Under the pieces are notes generated by a model, which did no database searches, had not been told where the DNA came from, and saw only the letters and a program-made list of their open reading frames with translations. Below, in pieces: positions 55,801-64,000 of a stretch of 64,000 nucleotides of DNA. The translations under genes and the position numbers were made by a program. Source of the stretch: Mesodorylaimus sp. YZB2_4 (lineage: Eukaryota; Nematoda; Enoplea; Dorylaimida; Dorylaimidae); contig JASANH010001085.1 in NCBI GenBank assembly GCA_030248295.1, positions 186,001-250,000 on the forward strand, read 5' to 3'. Each line of letters begins with the position of its first letter. The stretch's first letter is position 1.

Positions 55801-57048
55801 TTGGCCGAATCGGATCGGCATCCAGACCTAGGGTTGAATCGTTCGATGCCGGGCCCAGAGAGGTTTCAATCCAACCTGTGAAATCAGCGCAATTAGTGAC
55901 AAGCGCAACTCAAAGAGGTGCAATTATGAATTGGCGCAACACAAAACGGCGCAAGTAAAACGGCGCAACTCGTAAGCGGCGCAACTGGGTATTTCCCAGT
56001 TCTGCAGCCCTGCGAATAAAATCACCACAAACTCACCATTGCATATTGCCAATACGGGCCGCCGTGCGTATAAAGCGGATAAACGAACACGTCTGCCATC
56101 TCGATATCCAACGAGCCGGGGCATCCCAACGTGACTGCGTACACTCTACCATCGCCTCGAATCTTCATTATTAGATGGGTGAAATTACTCCACTTATCAA
56201 AATAATCTTTTCGATGAAAAGCTTTCTGAAATTCAAAGCGTTCACCCATCCCGAGAAACATTACATGTTTTCCACAAAAAATTCAAATCTAGAAAATGGC
56301 GGGAAAATCTGCACAAATTTTAAGAATCTTTTTCCCTGATGCACAAAAATAACTTAGTACCACGCTATGCTTACTCGTTTCTTTCTGGCGGCAATAGAAG
56401 CAAAACCGGATCTCTCGTTCATACCATTTTTGGGCACAGTAGTATCCAAATTTCCATGGAATACAATGGTGCCTCGTTTGGTCATATCTAATTGTGCCCT
56501 ACTGTATCCCATCTTGTGATCACTATCGCTAGTGACCAGAAATTGTTTATAAGCTGAAGGATCCTTCTTGAACGACCATTCGATCAGGATATCTTCGTGC
56601 TCGGGTGGTAAAACGCGTCTATTCTTTTCATAGAATACATTGTTCCACCATTCTTGCCCGTACATCTGAAAAATGGAATAGGCCACAAAGCAATTCCATT
56701 CTGAGATTAGCGACTGAAAAAATTATGAAAGGTCTAACAATTTATTCTTTACGTGGCGAGAAAATGATGTTTTCAATTGCATTTAAATTAAAAACGGCGG
56801 GAAAATCTCACTTTGCAGATTACTGCACTATTTACTGTGGACTCTGTCCATACATGCAAGTGATTAGTCGTGAGTGATATGATATGGCAGTCTGAGCCAG
56901 ACATGACAGTACAAAGCTGCCATCTTACCTTCACATGTTGAGCCACATCACGAAATCCATTGATGCGTTTCAGCACAGGAATATCGGGTTCGTCTTCTTC
57001 CTTGAGATAACCTTGGGGGCTCGATAAACCGATGCCTGTCCAACACGT
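52842..57048 (-). CDS. NDUFAF1: NDUFAF1/CIA30 complex I assembly factor (first exon not found)
   Basis: Minus exons 57048-56929, 56665-56375, 56225-56037 and 53084-52842 (stop TAG); GT-AG with all exons in phase 0; 280 aa. The CIA30 domain is read across exons: EDILIEWSFKKD, FLVTSDSDHKMGYSRAQLDM, GTIVFHGNLDTTVP, RSGFASIAARKKR-KAFHRKDYFDKWSNF, MKIRGDGRVYAVTL, YTHGGPYWQYAM-IPFSKFI, RISTFGITLMDRHSGPFQLE, GVYKDITNFEEWAYE. It matches human NDUFAF1 in order and spacing. The protein assists assembly of the complex I membrane arm in mitochondria. The N-terminal targeting exon should lie upstream of 57048 and was not identified. Intron 3 is 2952 bp, against 263 and 149 bp for the others, and consists largely of nested MITEs. 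Confidence 0.93.
53191..53345 (+). repeat. left-end fragment of the GGATCGG MITE family
   Basis: GGGGCATTGACCACTCCACT then GATCCGACCGCTAAAATGGCA and TGACAGCGAGGCAACAGAGC follow the left half of 51181-51590 and 55490-55852 with internal deletion. Confidence 0.55.
53990..54112. repeat. AT-rich ATATAC/ACAGTA low-complexity tract
   Basis: Repeating ATATACA, TACAGTA and TATATAT words over about 120 bp, in NDUFAF1 intron 3. Confidence 0.75.
54115..54182 (+). repeat. right-end fragment of the GGATCGG MITE family
   Basis: TTGGATCGGATTGGGATCCG ... AAATCGGTAGATGCTGG ends like the right terminus of the full copies. Confidence 0.55.
54636..54905. mobile_element. 270-bp MITE of the GGATCGG family
   Basis: Ends CCAACATCGACCGACC (left) and CCAGCATTGACCGACC (right, read inward), 14 of 16 equal. 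Flanks TGTCCCGC and TGTCCGCC are nearly equal. Interior has GGATCGC, GATCCGAC and GGTCGG words. In NDUFAF1 intron 3. Confidence 0.7.
55429..55474. repeat. perfect 21-bp hairpin, 4-nt loop
   Basis: 55429-55449 and 55454-55474 are exact reverse complements (core GTGATCAGTGCTCATAC) with loop GTGG. Located inside the GGCGCAA element, 15 bp before the nested MITE. Confidence 0.85.
55490..55852. mobile_element. 363-bp MITE of the GGATCGG family, perfect target duplication
   Basis: Flanked by GCCCAGAG on both sides (55482-55489 and 55853-55860), a perfect 8-bp duplication. Ends CCAGCATTGACCGATC and CCGGCATCGAACGATT (right, read inward), 12 of 16 equal. Sub-termini hold GATCCG/GGATCGG. Shares interior sequence with 51181-51590. 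Best-preserved member of the family here. Confidence 0.88.
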
Positions 57049-57479
57049 CTAGAAAGAATTGAATTCTAGGGAGGGCGAGCGCAAGTTCGAATTGAGTCTG
57101 TGACCCAAAGCAGCAGAAGCGATCCTGATTTTATTGCTTTCTTTGTGGGTCCAGCCCGTTTTGCCTAACCGGCCTGCAGTCAAAGCTTATAACCAAGGCT
57201 ATGTGGTAACCAGCGCACACAGCAACGTCAATTTGTGCGTCTGCACTGGGGCATTCTGGACAGGCCACCCAGTTCCTTGGACAATGGTGCAAAATTTAAA
57301 TTTTGCGCTAAAACTCAATGCCCCTATCTTTTTTCCTGGATAGCTCGACAGGCGAGTCTGGTGCCTCGATGTCATTTCGACATGGTCACTAACAGACTCC
57401 CCAGCTGACAGAAAATCAGTGAACAAGTGGCACAGCTATGTATATACTGTACAGAAGAGCCACATGCCTTCTCAATCCG

Positions 57480-57647
57480 CTCCTTCCCGAAGACAATCTC
57501 ACGAAGAAATCCACAAAATCTGTGCTTACCCGATGTGGTCGATACAACCACAAATTATTCCACGATCGATTAAAAACTCGAATCGATGGCCACATTCCGC
57601 CAGAACGATCGACAGAAGCTGAACGTGACCAAGTCGAATTCCTTTAA
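57480..57647 (+). CDS. possible terminal exon of an unknown gene
   Basis: The plus frame ending at TAA 57647 has coding-like codons: NPLLPEDNLTKKSTKSVLTR then CGRYNHKLFHDRLKTRIDGH and a charged end. TAATAAAAAA follows 45 bp later, as a poly(A) signal might. No family recognised; on the minus strand the same stretch is also open (ending in a donor-like GTAAGC), so it could be the missing 5' exon of NDUFAF1 instead. Confidence 0.25.
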   Translation, partial: LLPEDNLTKKSTKSVLTRCGRYNHKLFHDRLKTRIDGHIPPERSTEAERDQVEFL

Positions 57648-57699
57648 AGTTTCACACTGATTTTTGCGTCGAATTGAAAGAAATTTCTTCTAATAAAAA

Positions 57700-58624
57700 A
57701 ATTTGAAAAATCCTAGGCCTATCTACAATTTTTCAGTCCTGATAATAGTCGCCAGCTGGCCCAGCAGCACAGACCGCCCGAAAGTGCCAGAGTGAGACGC
57801 CATTCAGCCCGATTATCCCGCTTCTAGCAGACAGCGCTGAGCGTGACCGCTTATGACACCGCGGTATTGTGCGGCAAGTTAATAAGCGCTGCCAGTAGCA
57901 ACCATTGGCTGCCGTGTGATTTCCCTTTACCACACCACCCGTCTCCCCCCAAAACCCATGGGGCGTCTATGTTTTAATTAAGAAGAAAAGTGACTTTTGA
58001 CAACTAGTTTTTCAAACCTATTTAAATTTTGGCATTAATCCAAAGTTCTTTTCAATTTTTATGTCCTAGTGTGACTTTATTAAGCCATTTCCTCAACGCA
58101 CTTGAATTCATCCGAATAACACCTGTCGCCTTGACTATTTGCGAAGTGGCATATAAAATTGATATCGGGAAAGATTTTGTCTCGAGATGCCTCTATCCCG
58201 TTCGCCCAGGTTAGGTCGTGCACGTGTAATAAAACACTCAATATGAGTGACATATTGGGGATGGAATGTGCGCATGCTGCGAAGACGTGTCGTCTTTGTT
58301 TAGTGCCTAAATGGTGGAGGGTGCTGCAATTATGATTCTGAAGTGCAGCAGGGTGCTTTATGAATTACGTAAATTCCAGTCCAGCTTCTTCCCTATCTCC
58401 TATGCTTATCGACGTGTAACAAGAATGGAGGTGTTTTTGCGCGGGTTTTTATTAGCTTAGCGAGGAGCTTACTAGATTCTGCACTTACGCACACTGTCAA
58501 TCACTTTTGTAAGCTCAGAGCGGTGGCGGCTCGGCCTGTTGGGACTATTATGAGCTAATCTATTATATTTCTCTCTGTATCACCAATATTTTTTCGGTTT
58601 CTTAGTAAATTCATCCGGTCAAAT
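57700..58624. other. intergenic between NDUFAF1-like gene and Numb
   Basis: Probably the promoter side of the two divergent genes. No coding frame or repeat boundary recognised. Confidence 0.35.
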
Positions 58625-61600
58625 ATGGATCGCATTCGGCGATCGCTGCGTGACTCGTTTCGTAAACGGAGTAGTAGTGGGTCGCCGAGTGAACGACATG
58701 TGGCCGGTGGCGGAAATGGGGCGGGTAATGATAACTCGAAGCCACAATTATGGTCCCAAGATGAAGCCACAGTTCGAGCTGGCACGTGCACTTTTAGTGT
58801 TAAAGTAAGTCGAAGGGCGCACGTCCTTGTCGATGGTTATTTCAGCAACAGTTCGAATCCCAGTGCCGCCATTTTTTTCAAGGCGCATACCTTAACCTCA
58901 CTTCATTTTTTGCTCCATGTTTGAATCTTATTTTAGTCTTCGCTGAATTCGTTCAAATCTCAGTTTCTAATTTTACTTTTCCAAGAAAATTAGAAATAAA
59001 ATTGCATTTTTCAAAGAAATTTGAGCAGTCACGTGTTCGACTCCTAGTCCTTCCATTGTTTTCACTCAAATTTTTCCGCAGTTTATATTTCCATATTTAG
59101 ATAAAAGCTTCATTGGAAATTGGCTGACTAAAATGTCATTCTTTCTCATGAACGCTAGTCTCTTTAGGCTGGTCTTTATTTTTAATCGTATACTTTGTCT
59201 CTCTTGTCTATTTGCCCGAATTTATGGCCTTTCCTCTGCGCGTTTTCATTTGTCGATTCTGATTCGAGAGGATTGCTTGCTCTCGCTCGACTGGCTGCCC
59301 AAGAAGTCTCTGAGCCCACTTGCTCCCACTGTGCGCACACATGGTTGCGGGGCCAGCGGAGATTTTCCTCTCGCATGTAGATTCTTGAAAGCTTAGACGT
59401 GCATGGCATAAAACAGGAACTTATTGATTTTACTCAGCTAAATCGAAGAAGTTTATCAAGATGCTTAATCTTTGCTCTTTGCATTCATATGAGCGACGAG
59501 ACTAGGGCCGGGGACGAGGCCGGCAATTAAAGTGTCCTATTAGCATAAACAGGATAATCTTGTTGAAAGAGCAGTAAAAAATTGACGTATATGGATTTAA
59601 TGAGAAAAAGGAGACCATAGATTTCTGACACGAAAAATGTGTTAAAATTAGAATATGTCAAAATGATTAAAAAATGTTAAGACAGGGTTTTTGTAAGGGT
59701 CGACCTATACGAATCTTAACTTGCCAAAGTGAGAATTCTGATTGCATGATTTTTTCTACTTATTGTTAGTAGTATATGCCCCTAAGTGTATGGTGACGCA
59801 AGTCAAAACTGTTTTCCACTCTTCCTCTCTCTATGGAAATACACATGAAAACGAGTTGCTTGGGCGATATCGGCCATATCTACCTAACCCGTGGGCGTGG
59901 AATGATCTATAATATACCATAATGACCGCAAGATGATAACCTATCGAATGCTTTTTTTAAAATTTTTCTTAGGTCTCACTGTTCGTGACACATTCCAGCC
60001 TAAAGTCATAATTCAAAATTTTCTTCTCATCTGTGCAAATATTATGCAATAGGAAAACAAAACTCCCCTCGGTACCCGCTTTCAGAAAATATAGGTGTGT
60101 TATATACTTCGTCTTTACATTTGGTCGAAATCGCTGGCTAGGGTCTTTTTTTTCGATCTTCCAGACTCGATTTCAGGTTTTTTTTGACACCAGACAAATC
60201 CTGCGTTGTAGAGAAAAAAATGCTATAGAAGTAGGTGTTTCCCATTTTCAGAAGTCACAAGAAACCGCGTACAGAACGCGTATATCTAAAGTATATGACG
60301 ATTGCAGCTTGCGACGCATCTGCGACCGCGACCGCGCGCGCGCTTTCGTTGCAGTCGCAAAATGTCGCGAGCCGCGCCGCCCCAACTAGTAATAATACTG
60401 TAGTACTCTTCTGAAATCACGTCCTGTACGCGGTTCTTTGTGATCTGAACACATGACAGGGCAGCATCCGAAACCTAGCGCTCGGCCAGAGGTGGTCTAA
60501 AATTTTTTGGGGCCTTAAAAGGGGGGGGGGGGTCCAGGAAGCAAAAACACAAATTTTTTACCAATACGTTATAAACTTGTTTCATTAATAAATTCACACA
60601 CTAAGATGATTTTTCCAACCCAAGGCAAAAATTGAAATTTTCCTAATTTCCCAGTTTGAAACCTCGAAATGCAACCTTTAAGTTTTCCCTGGAAGATTAT
60701 TTTTTCCCCTGATTTTTACATATTTTCTAGACAAAAATCAAAATTATTATCTCAATTTTCACGACTTAAACCCTGGAATGCAATTTTTTTAGTTTTTGCT
60801 GATTTTGGCTCAAAGATTCTCATTTTCCCTGATTCTCGCAGGTCTTTCGCACAGTTTTCAAGCTGTTTTTAAGGTTTTTAAACCGGAACCAACCCTGCTC
60901 AGCCTGAGCCCTGTGATCGTACTGCATTCCGTTGCTTGCACACACGGTTTGGAGGCAGCAAGATTCATTCGACAGAGAGGGTCTCACGTTGGTTGCACGG
61001 TCCCCGTTTTCTAGCAGGGGCACAAGTTATAAGTCTGACAGTCTGGCCGGCACTTGATTTCAGTCCTCTGTGATAATGTTGCTACAGCTCCTTGAGTATC
61101 GGTTATTCGCGCAGGCAAAACTCAATGAGAGGCGTTTCGCACAAACCTCTCACTGCACTAGCCAAGTTTACCTCCCGACTGTCATAAGGTTCTTGCACCT
61201 GAGCATCACTGGGCGCGGCAAATTTAAAAATATTTGATTTTCAGCGAGCTGACTCCTATAAAGTTATCGAGCAGCCTCTGTTCGCTGATTTTTCTTTACT
61301 TCGAGAATGTGACTTTTTGTTTATAGCTTGACCCTGTGTACTTGCACCCTTGGTCCAGACGTTGCCGCGCCGCGCTGTGTCAGGGCGGTGGGGCTCACTG
61401 ACTTTTGGCTCATCGAGGATGGGGGAGGGGGGTCGGGATTTCCTTGGCTTCCACATAGGGGGGTCACTAATTTTTGGCTTGTCTAGAGGGGGGGGGGGGT
61501 CAGGCCCGTTTTTCAAAATGTTAACATTACAAAATTGACAATTTGTCTGGCGTGGAGGGGGGTCACGGGGGCTACACCCCCCCCCCCAGTTTCGGATGCT

Positions 61601-63221
61601 GTGACAGGGGTACTTTCGTAGCATTTTTCTGTCTTCAAGATAGGCTATATATGGTGTAAATAATAACCAGCGATCAAATTCGAAAGATCGAGAAATAAAA
61701 CCACAGGCGCCAATTTTACTCGTGCGATTTTGACCCTAACATAAAAAGACAAAGTATAAGACGCCCATATTTTCTGAAATTGGGTATTAAGGGGCACATA
61801 TGGTGAAATTTTGAGAAGGTTTCGTTTCTCCATTTTGACTTTTTCGCACAAGTGTGTGCAGAAAATTTTAATTTCGACTTCAGGCGGGAATATCTCACGA
61901 ACGGTGGCGCCTAGGGGAAATTTTGAAATAGCATTCGATAGGTTATCATCTTGCGTTTACTAGGATATATTCTAGATTGTTCAAGGACCAAGAATTGGGG
62001 AAATATGGCCGATATCGCCCAAGCATCACGTTTTTATGTGCCTTTTCATAGAGATGGGGTGAGAACCGTGTTTGACTTTCGCGTCACCATTCGCTCATTG
62101 GGTTCATACTGCTAAGCACAAAAAACCATCGGGTCAAAATTTTTACTTTGCAAGGTCTCGGTCGACCCTTATAAGCAAGGCCTTAAATTTAAAAAAATTT
62201 ATACAAGTTTGACCAAAGCTTTAAATTTATTCAACTCTGAGACTCGTCGAAATCTTATGAAAAGTAGAAACGGCGAGGATTCTGTATAATTTTTAAAGGA
62301 AACTGGACTTTGCAGTTTTTGAAACGTAAATTATAAAAAATTTAAATTTTAAGTATCTGGGCGCAGTTGAAGTGGGCGAATCTCGAGGAATGCAAGTTTG
62401 TGAAGAAGCTCTAAAAACGTTACGAGTCACTCGACGACGTCCAGTTAAAGGAATCCTGTACATTTCTGGCGATGGGTTACGGGTTGTCGATTCGGAAAAC
62501 AAGGCAGGATTATAATTTATATTTTGAAAAACTCAAAAAATGCAATTTTCTATTTTAGGGCTTAGTTGTTGACCAGACAATTGAAAAAGTATCATTTTGT
62601 GCACCAGATCGTAATCACGAAAAGGGCTTCGCTTATATTTGCCGCGATGGAACAACGAGACGTTGGATGTGTCATGGATTTCAAGCTAGCAAAGATTCAG
62701 TAAGAAAAAAGCGGAACTACCGACAATTAAAAGTTTATTGAGTTTTTTCAAGATTAATTTAAAATTAGAAGATTGAATTTTAAAATGATATTTTGAATTA
62801 AATTCATAAGTTTAAAGTAATCTGGGTAATAACTTTATGATAATTTCTTTAAAATGGTTTCAAAAATCGAGTTCGAACATTTAAATCAAAGATTTAAGTT
62901 GAAATTTAGATTGCTTTCCAAAAAAGTATTTTCCTATACCGGATTGAATTGTGCGCTGTTTTTAGGGTGAACGTTTAAGTCACGCTGTTGGCTGCGCATT
63001 TGCCGTGTGTCTAGAGAGGAAACAGAAACGTGATCGTGAAGCTCAGCAAGCTTCCTCAGCTCAATCACAAGCGTCATCGACAACTACAACGCCTTTGCAC
63101 GCCGCTGTGCCCCCTGTCACGCAATCGGAAAAGGGCATTGAACCTTTCCAAAGACAAAGCTCTTTTAAACAAGCGCCTTTGACTGAGAGACTACAAGATC
63201 CACAAAATGTGAAACCTGCAG
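58625..63221 (+). CDS. NUMB: Numb (PTB-domain cell-fate adaptor), 5' part
   Basis: Exons 58625-58804, 62354-62503, 62559-62699, 62966-63221 and onward; 242 codons visible plus one base. N-terminus [20 protein letters not shown], then [20 protein letters not shown] into the PTB domain: [100 protein letters not shown] fits the downstream NumbF region. Numb binds NPxY-type motifs, antagonises Notch and recruits endocytic proteins at the cell cortex. Intron 1 is 3549 bp and filled with transposons. Intron 2 appears to begin with GC (62504). Intron 4 starts at 63222; a coding-like stretch at 63926-64000 (MSPTRSPPRDEEQTPIPADE) may be the next exon, but the phase does not join directly. Confidence 0.93.
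59685..62180. mobile_element. palindromic foldback element in Numb intron 1
   Basis: Left arm about 59685-60180 and right arm about 61675-62180 are inverted copies for nearly 500 bp (imperfect). Shared words, left then right read inward: AAGGGTCGACC, ATGGTGACGC, CTTGGGCGATATCGGCCATA, GCAAGATGATAACCTATCGA, ATGCT, TTTCAGAAAATAT, AAATCGC. Outer ends read TTAAG. The middle is occupied by the element 60462-61601. No transposase recognised. Confidence 0.85.
60454..61609. mobile_element. 1140-bp element with perfect 8-bp duplication and G/C tracts
   Basis: Element proper 60462-61601. TGACAGGG flanks both sides perfectly (60454-60461, 61602-61609). Terminal inverted repeats CAGCATCCGAAAC match 13 of 13. 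Sub-terminal homopolymer G or C runs occur at 60522 and 61577, with another G-run at 61488. Inserted in the palindromic element 59685-62180. Isolated relatives of its end (GTTTTGGATGCTG after a C-run at about 36110; CAGCATCC before a C-run at 63600) suggest further copies. Confidence 0.88.
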
Positions 63222-63346
63222 GTGGGTTTTCTGGAAACAGTGCAGAATTCTATGTATTTTTGCCAAATGGGGAAGAAGGACTGAATAGCTTGTGCCTGCA
63301 GTAGAACCAGGTCCGACATTGGGTCCCAAAACCAAACCCATTTTTT

Positions 63347-63441
63347 GGGTTTTTGGGTTGGGCTGGGTCGGGGAGGGCTTTTATAGAGAGTGGTTTTCGG
63401 TTGTGGAGGTTGACCTTTTTTCAAACCCAACCCAAAAACCC
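63347..63441. repeat. 16-bp inverted repeat GGGTTTTTGGGTTGGG
   Basis: GGGTTTTTGGGTTGGG (63347-63362) and CCCAACCCAAAAACCC (63426-63441) are exact reverse complements 63 nt apart, in Numb intron 4. Degenerate copies of GGGTTTTTGGG surround them. Probably another small inverted-repeat element. Confidence 0.7.
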
Positions 63442-64000
63442 TTTTTTCCACTTGGGGTCAGCCTTATTAGTCAGCGTGAGCATGTGGACATGTGCATAAC
63501 GTCATTCCCGTGATAAGACCCTGGCCTTTCGAGTGCGCTGTGCCCCCAGTTAGTCTGACTCGACATGTCTTGCTTTTGAAATGCATTCCTTGAATATCAG
63601 CATCCCCCCCCCCCCCTAAAAACTTTGGAAAAATTCTCTGAAGGTGGCATCCTTCTCATTTTTTAGACCCCCCTGTCCCGCCCGCGGCAAGGGTGTGCAG
63701 GTAGCTATCTACCTTTACTGGTTTTTGACCCCCCTCTACTATTTTTGACAAAAGAACATTTTTTACATAGCGAAGACACCCCACCCTCCCCTCCCAAAAG
63801 AAAAATTTCAGTTTTCAATAGTAAAAAGACTTATTTTGCCTTGGAAGGCCCAAACTAATTTTAAATTTTCGCGGGAAAAATTTAAATTTAAAAATTCAAT
63901 TCTTACAAGCAACCAAAATGGGCCGCCATGTCGCCGACCCGCAGCCCCCCTCGGGATGAAGAGCAGACCCCCATCCCCGCAGACGAAGTCAGCGATGTTG
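63442..64000. other. Numb intron 4, with C-run and possible next exon
   Basis: A run of about 14 C at 63605 follows CAGCATC, resembling the end of the 60462 element. 63926-64000 is GC-rich and open in one frame (see Numb). Confidence 0.4.

Larger units (their letters stand above)
55086..55997. mobile_element. ~0.9-kb element with GGCGCAA arrays, carrying a nested MITE
   Basis: AGTTCTGC flanks both sides (55078-55085 and 55998-56005), an 8-bp duplication. Sub-terminal CCAGTTGAGCCG (left, 55096) and CCAGTTGCGCCG (right, read inward) match 11 of 12. The left part repeats TTGCGCC-like words (about 8 at 55096-55210) and the right part the complementary GGCGCAA (about 7 at 55885-55985). The 363-bp MITE 55490-55852 is inserted inside. 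Without the insert the element is about 540 bp. Confidence 0.7.

Overview
The window is nuclear DNA of an invertebrate animal. The evidence is many short GT-AG introns (about 50-60 nt, plus some of 0.2-3.5 kb), animal-only genes (DEG/ENaC channel, Numb, HYLS1, PARP1 with three zinc fingers, PDE4) and abundant decayed DNA transposons. The Numb PTB domain and the chemoreceptor-like gene content feel ecdysozoan (nematode/tardigrade/mite-like), but I cannot place the species from sequence alone.

Layout. 1-17 kb is a fast-evolving, duplicated receptor region: an intronless DEG/ENaC channel (958-2736), three related rhodopsin-like GPCR copies (pseudogene at 4.7-5.7 kb, genes at 8.06-9.07 and 15.64-16.72 kb), a signal-peptide/lectin-like/single-TM gene (13.6-14.5 kb) and a decayed hAT-type transposase. 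Two of the GPCR copies lie in a large direct duplication (about 6.5-9.9 kb and 12.4-17.4 kb) that ends at a tRNA-Gly. 17.4-25 kb holds three tRNA-Gly genes, a PDE4-type cAMP phosphodiesterase (minus) and a non-LTR retrotransposon fragment. 25.2-28.9 kb is an LPGAT1-like acyltransferase (6 exons) and 31.0-38.4 kb a complete PARP1 (24 exons, 992 aa, H-Y-E triad intact). 38.4-48.5 kb is mostly repeats, including a hAT element with a perfect 8-bp target duplication and a head-to-head pair of the lectin-like genes around a perfect palindrome. 48.5-57.1 kb carries three minus-strand housekeeping genes in a row: HSPBAP1 (JmjC), HYLS1 (centriole/cilium) and NDUFAF1/CIA30 (complex I assembly). 58.6 kb to the end is the 5' part of Numb (plus), running off the window.

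The most distinctive feature is the repeat content. At least seven different short elements share a plan of short terminal inverted repeats, ~8-bp target duplications (hAT-like) and, in several, arrays of a short element-specific motif near the ends (TCGCCGGT; TTCAGTT; CGTACCG; GGATCGG; GGCGCAA). They are concentrated in introns. One 3-kb intron of NDUFAF1 contains nested copies, and Numb intron 1 holds a ~2.5-kb palindromic element with another element inserted in it. I found no CRISPR array, rRNA gene, virus or biosynthetic cluster, and no confidently new molecular system. The strongest novelty candidates are the lectin-like receptor family and the motif-array transposon families.
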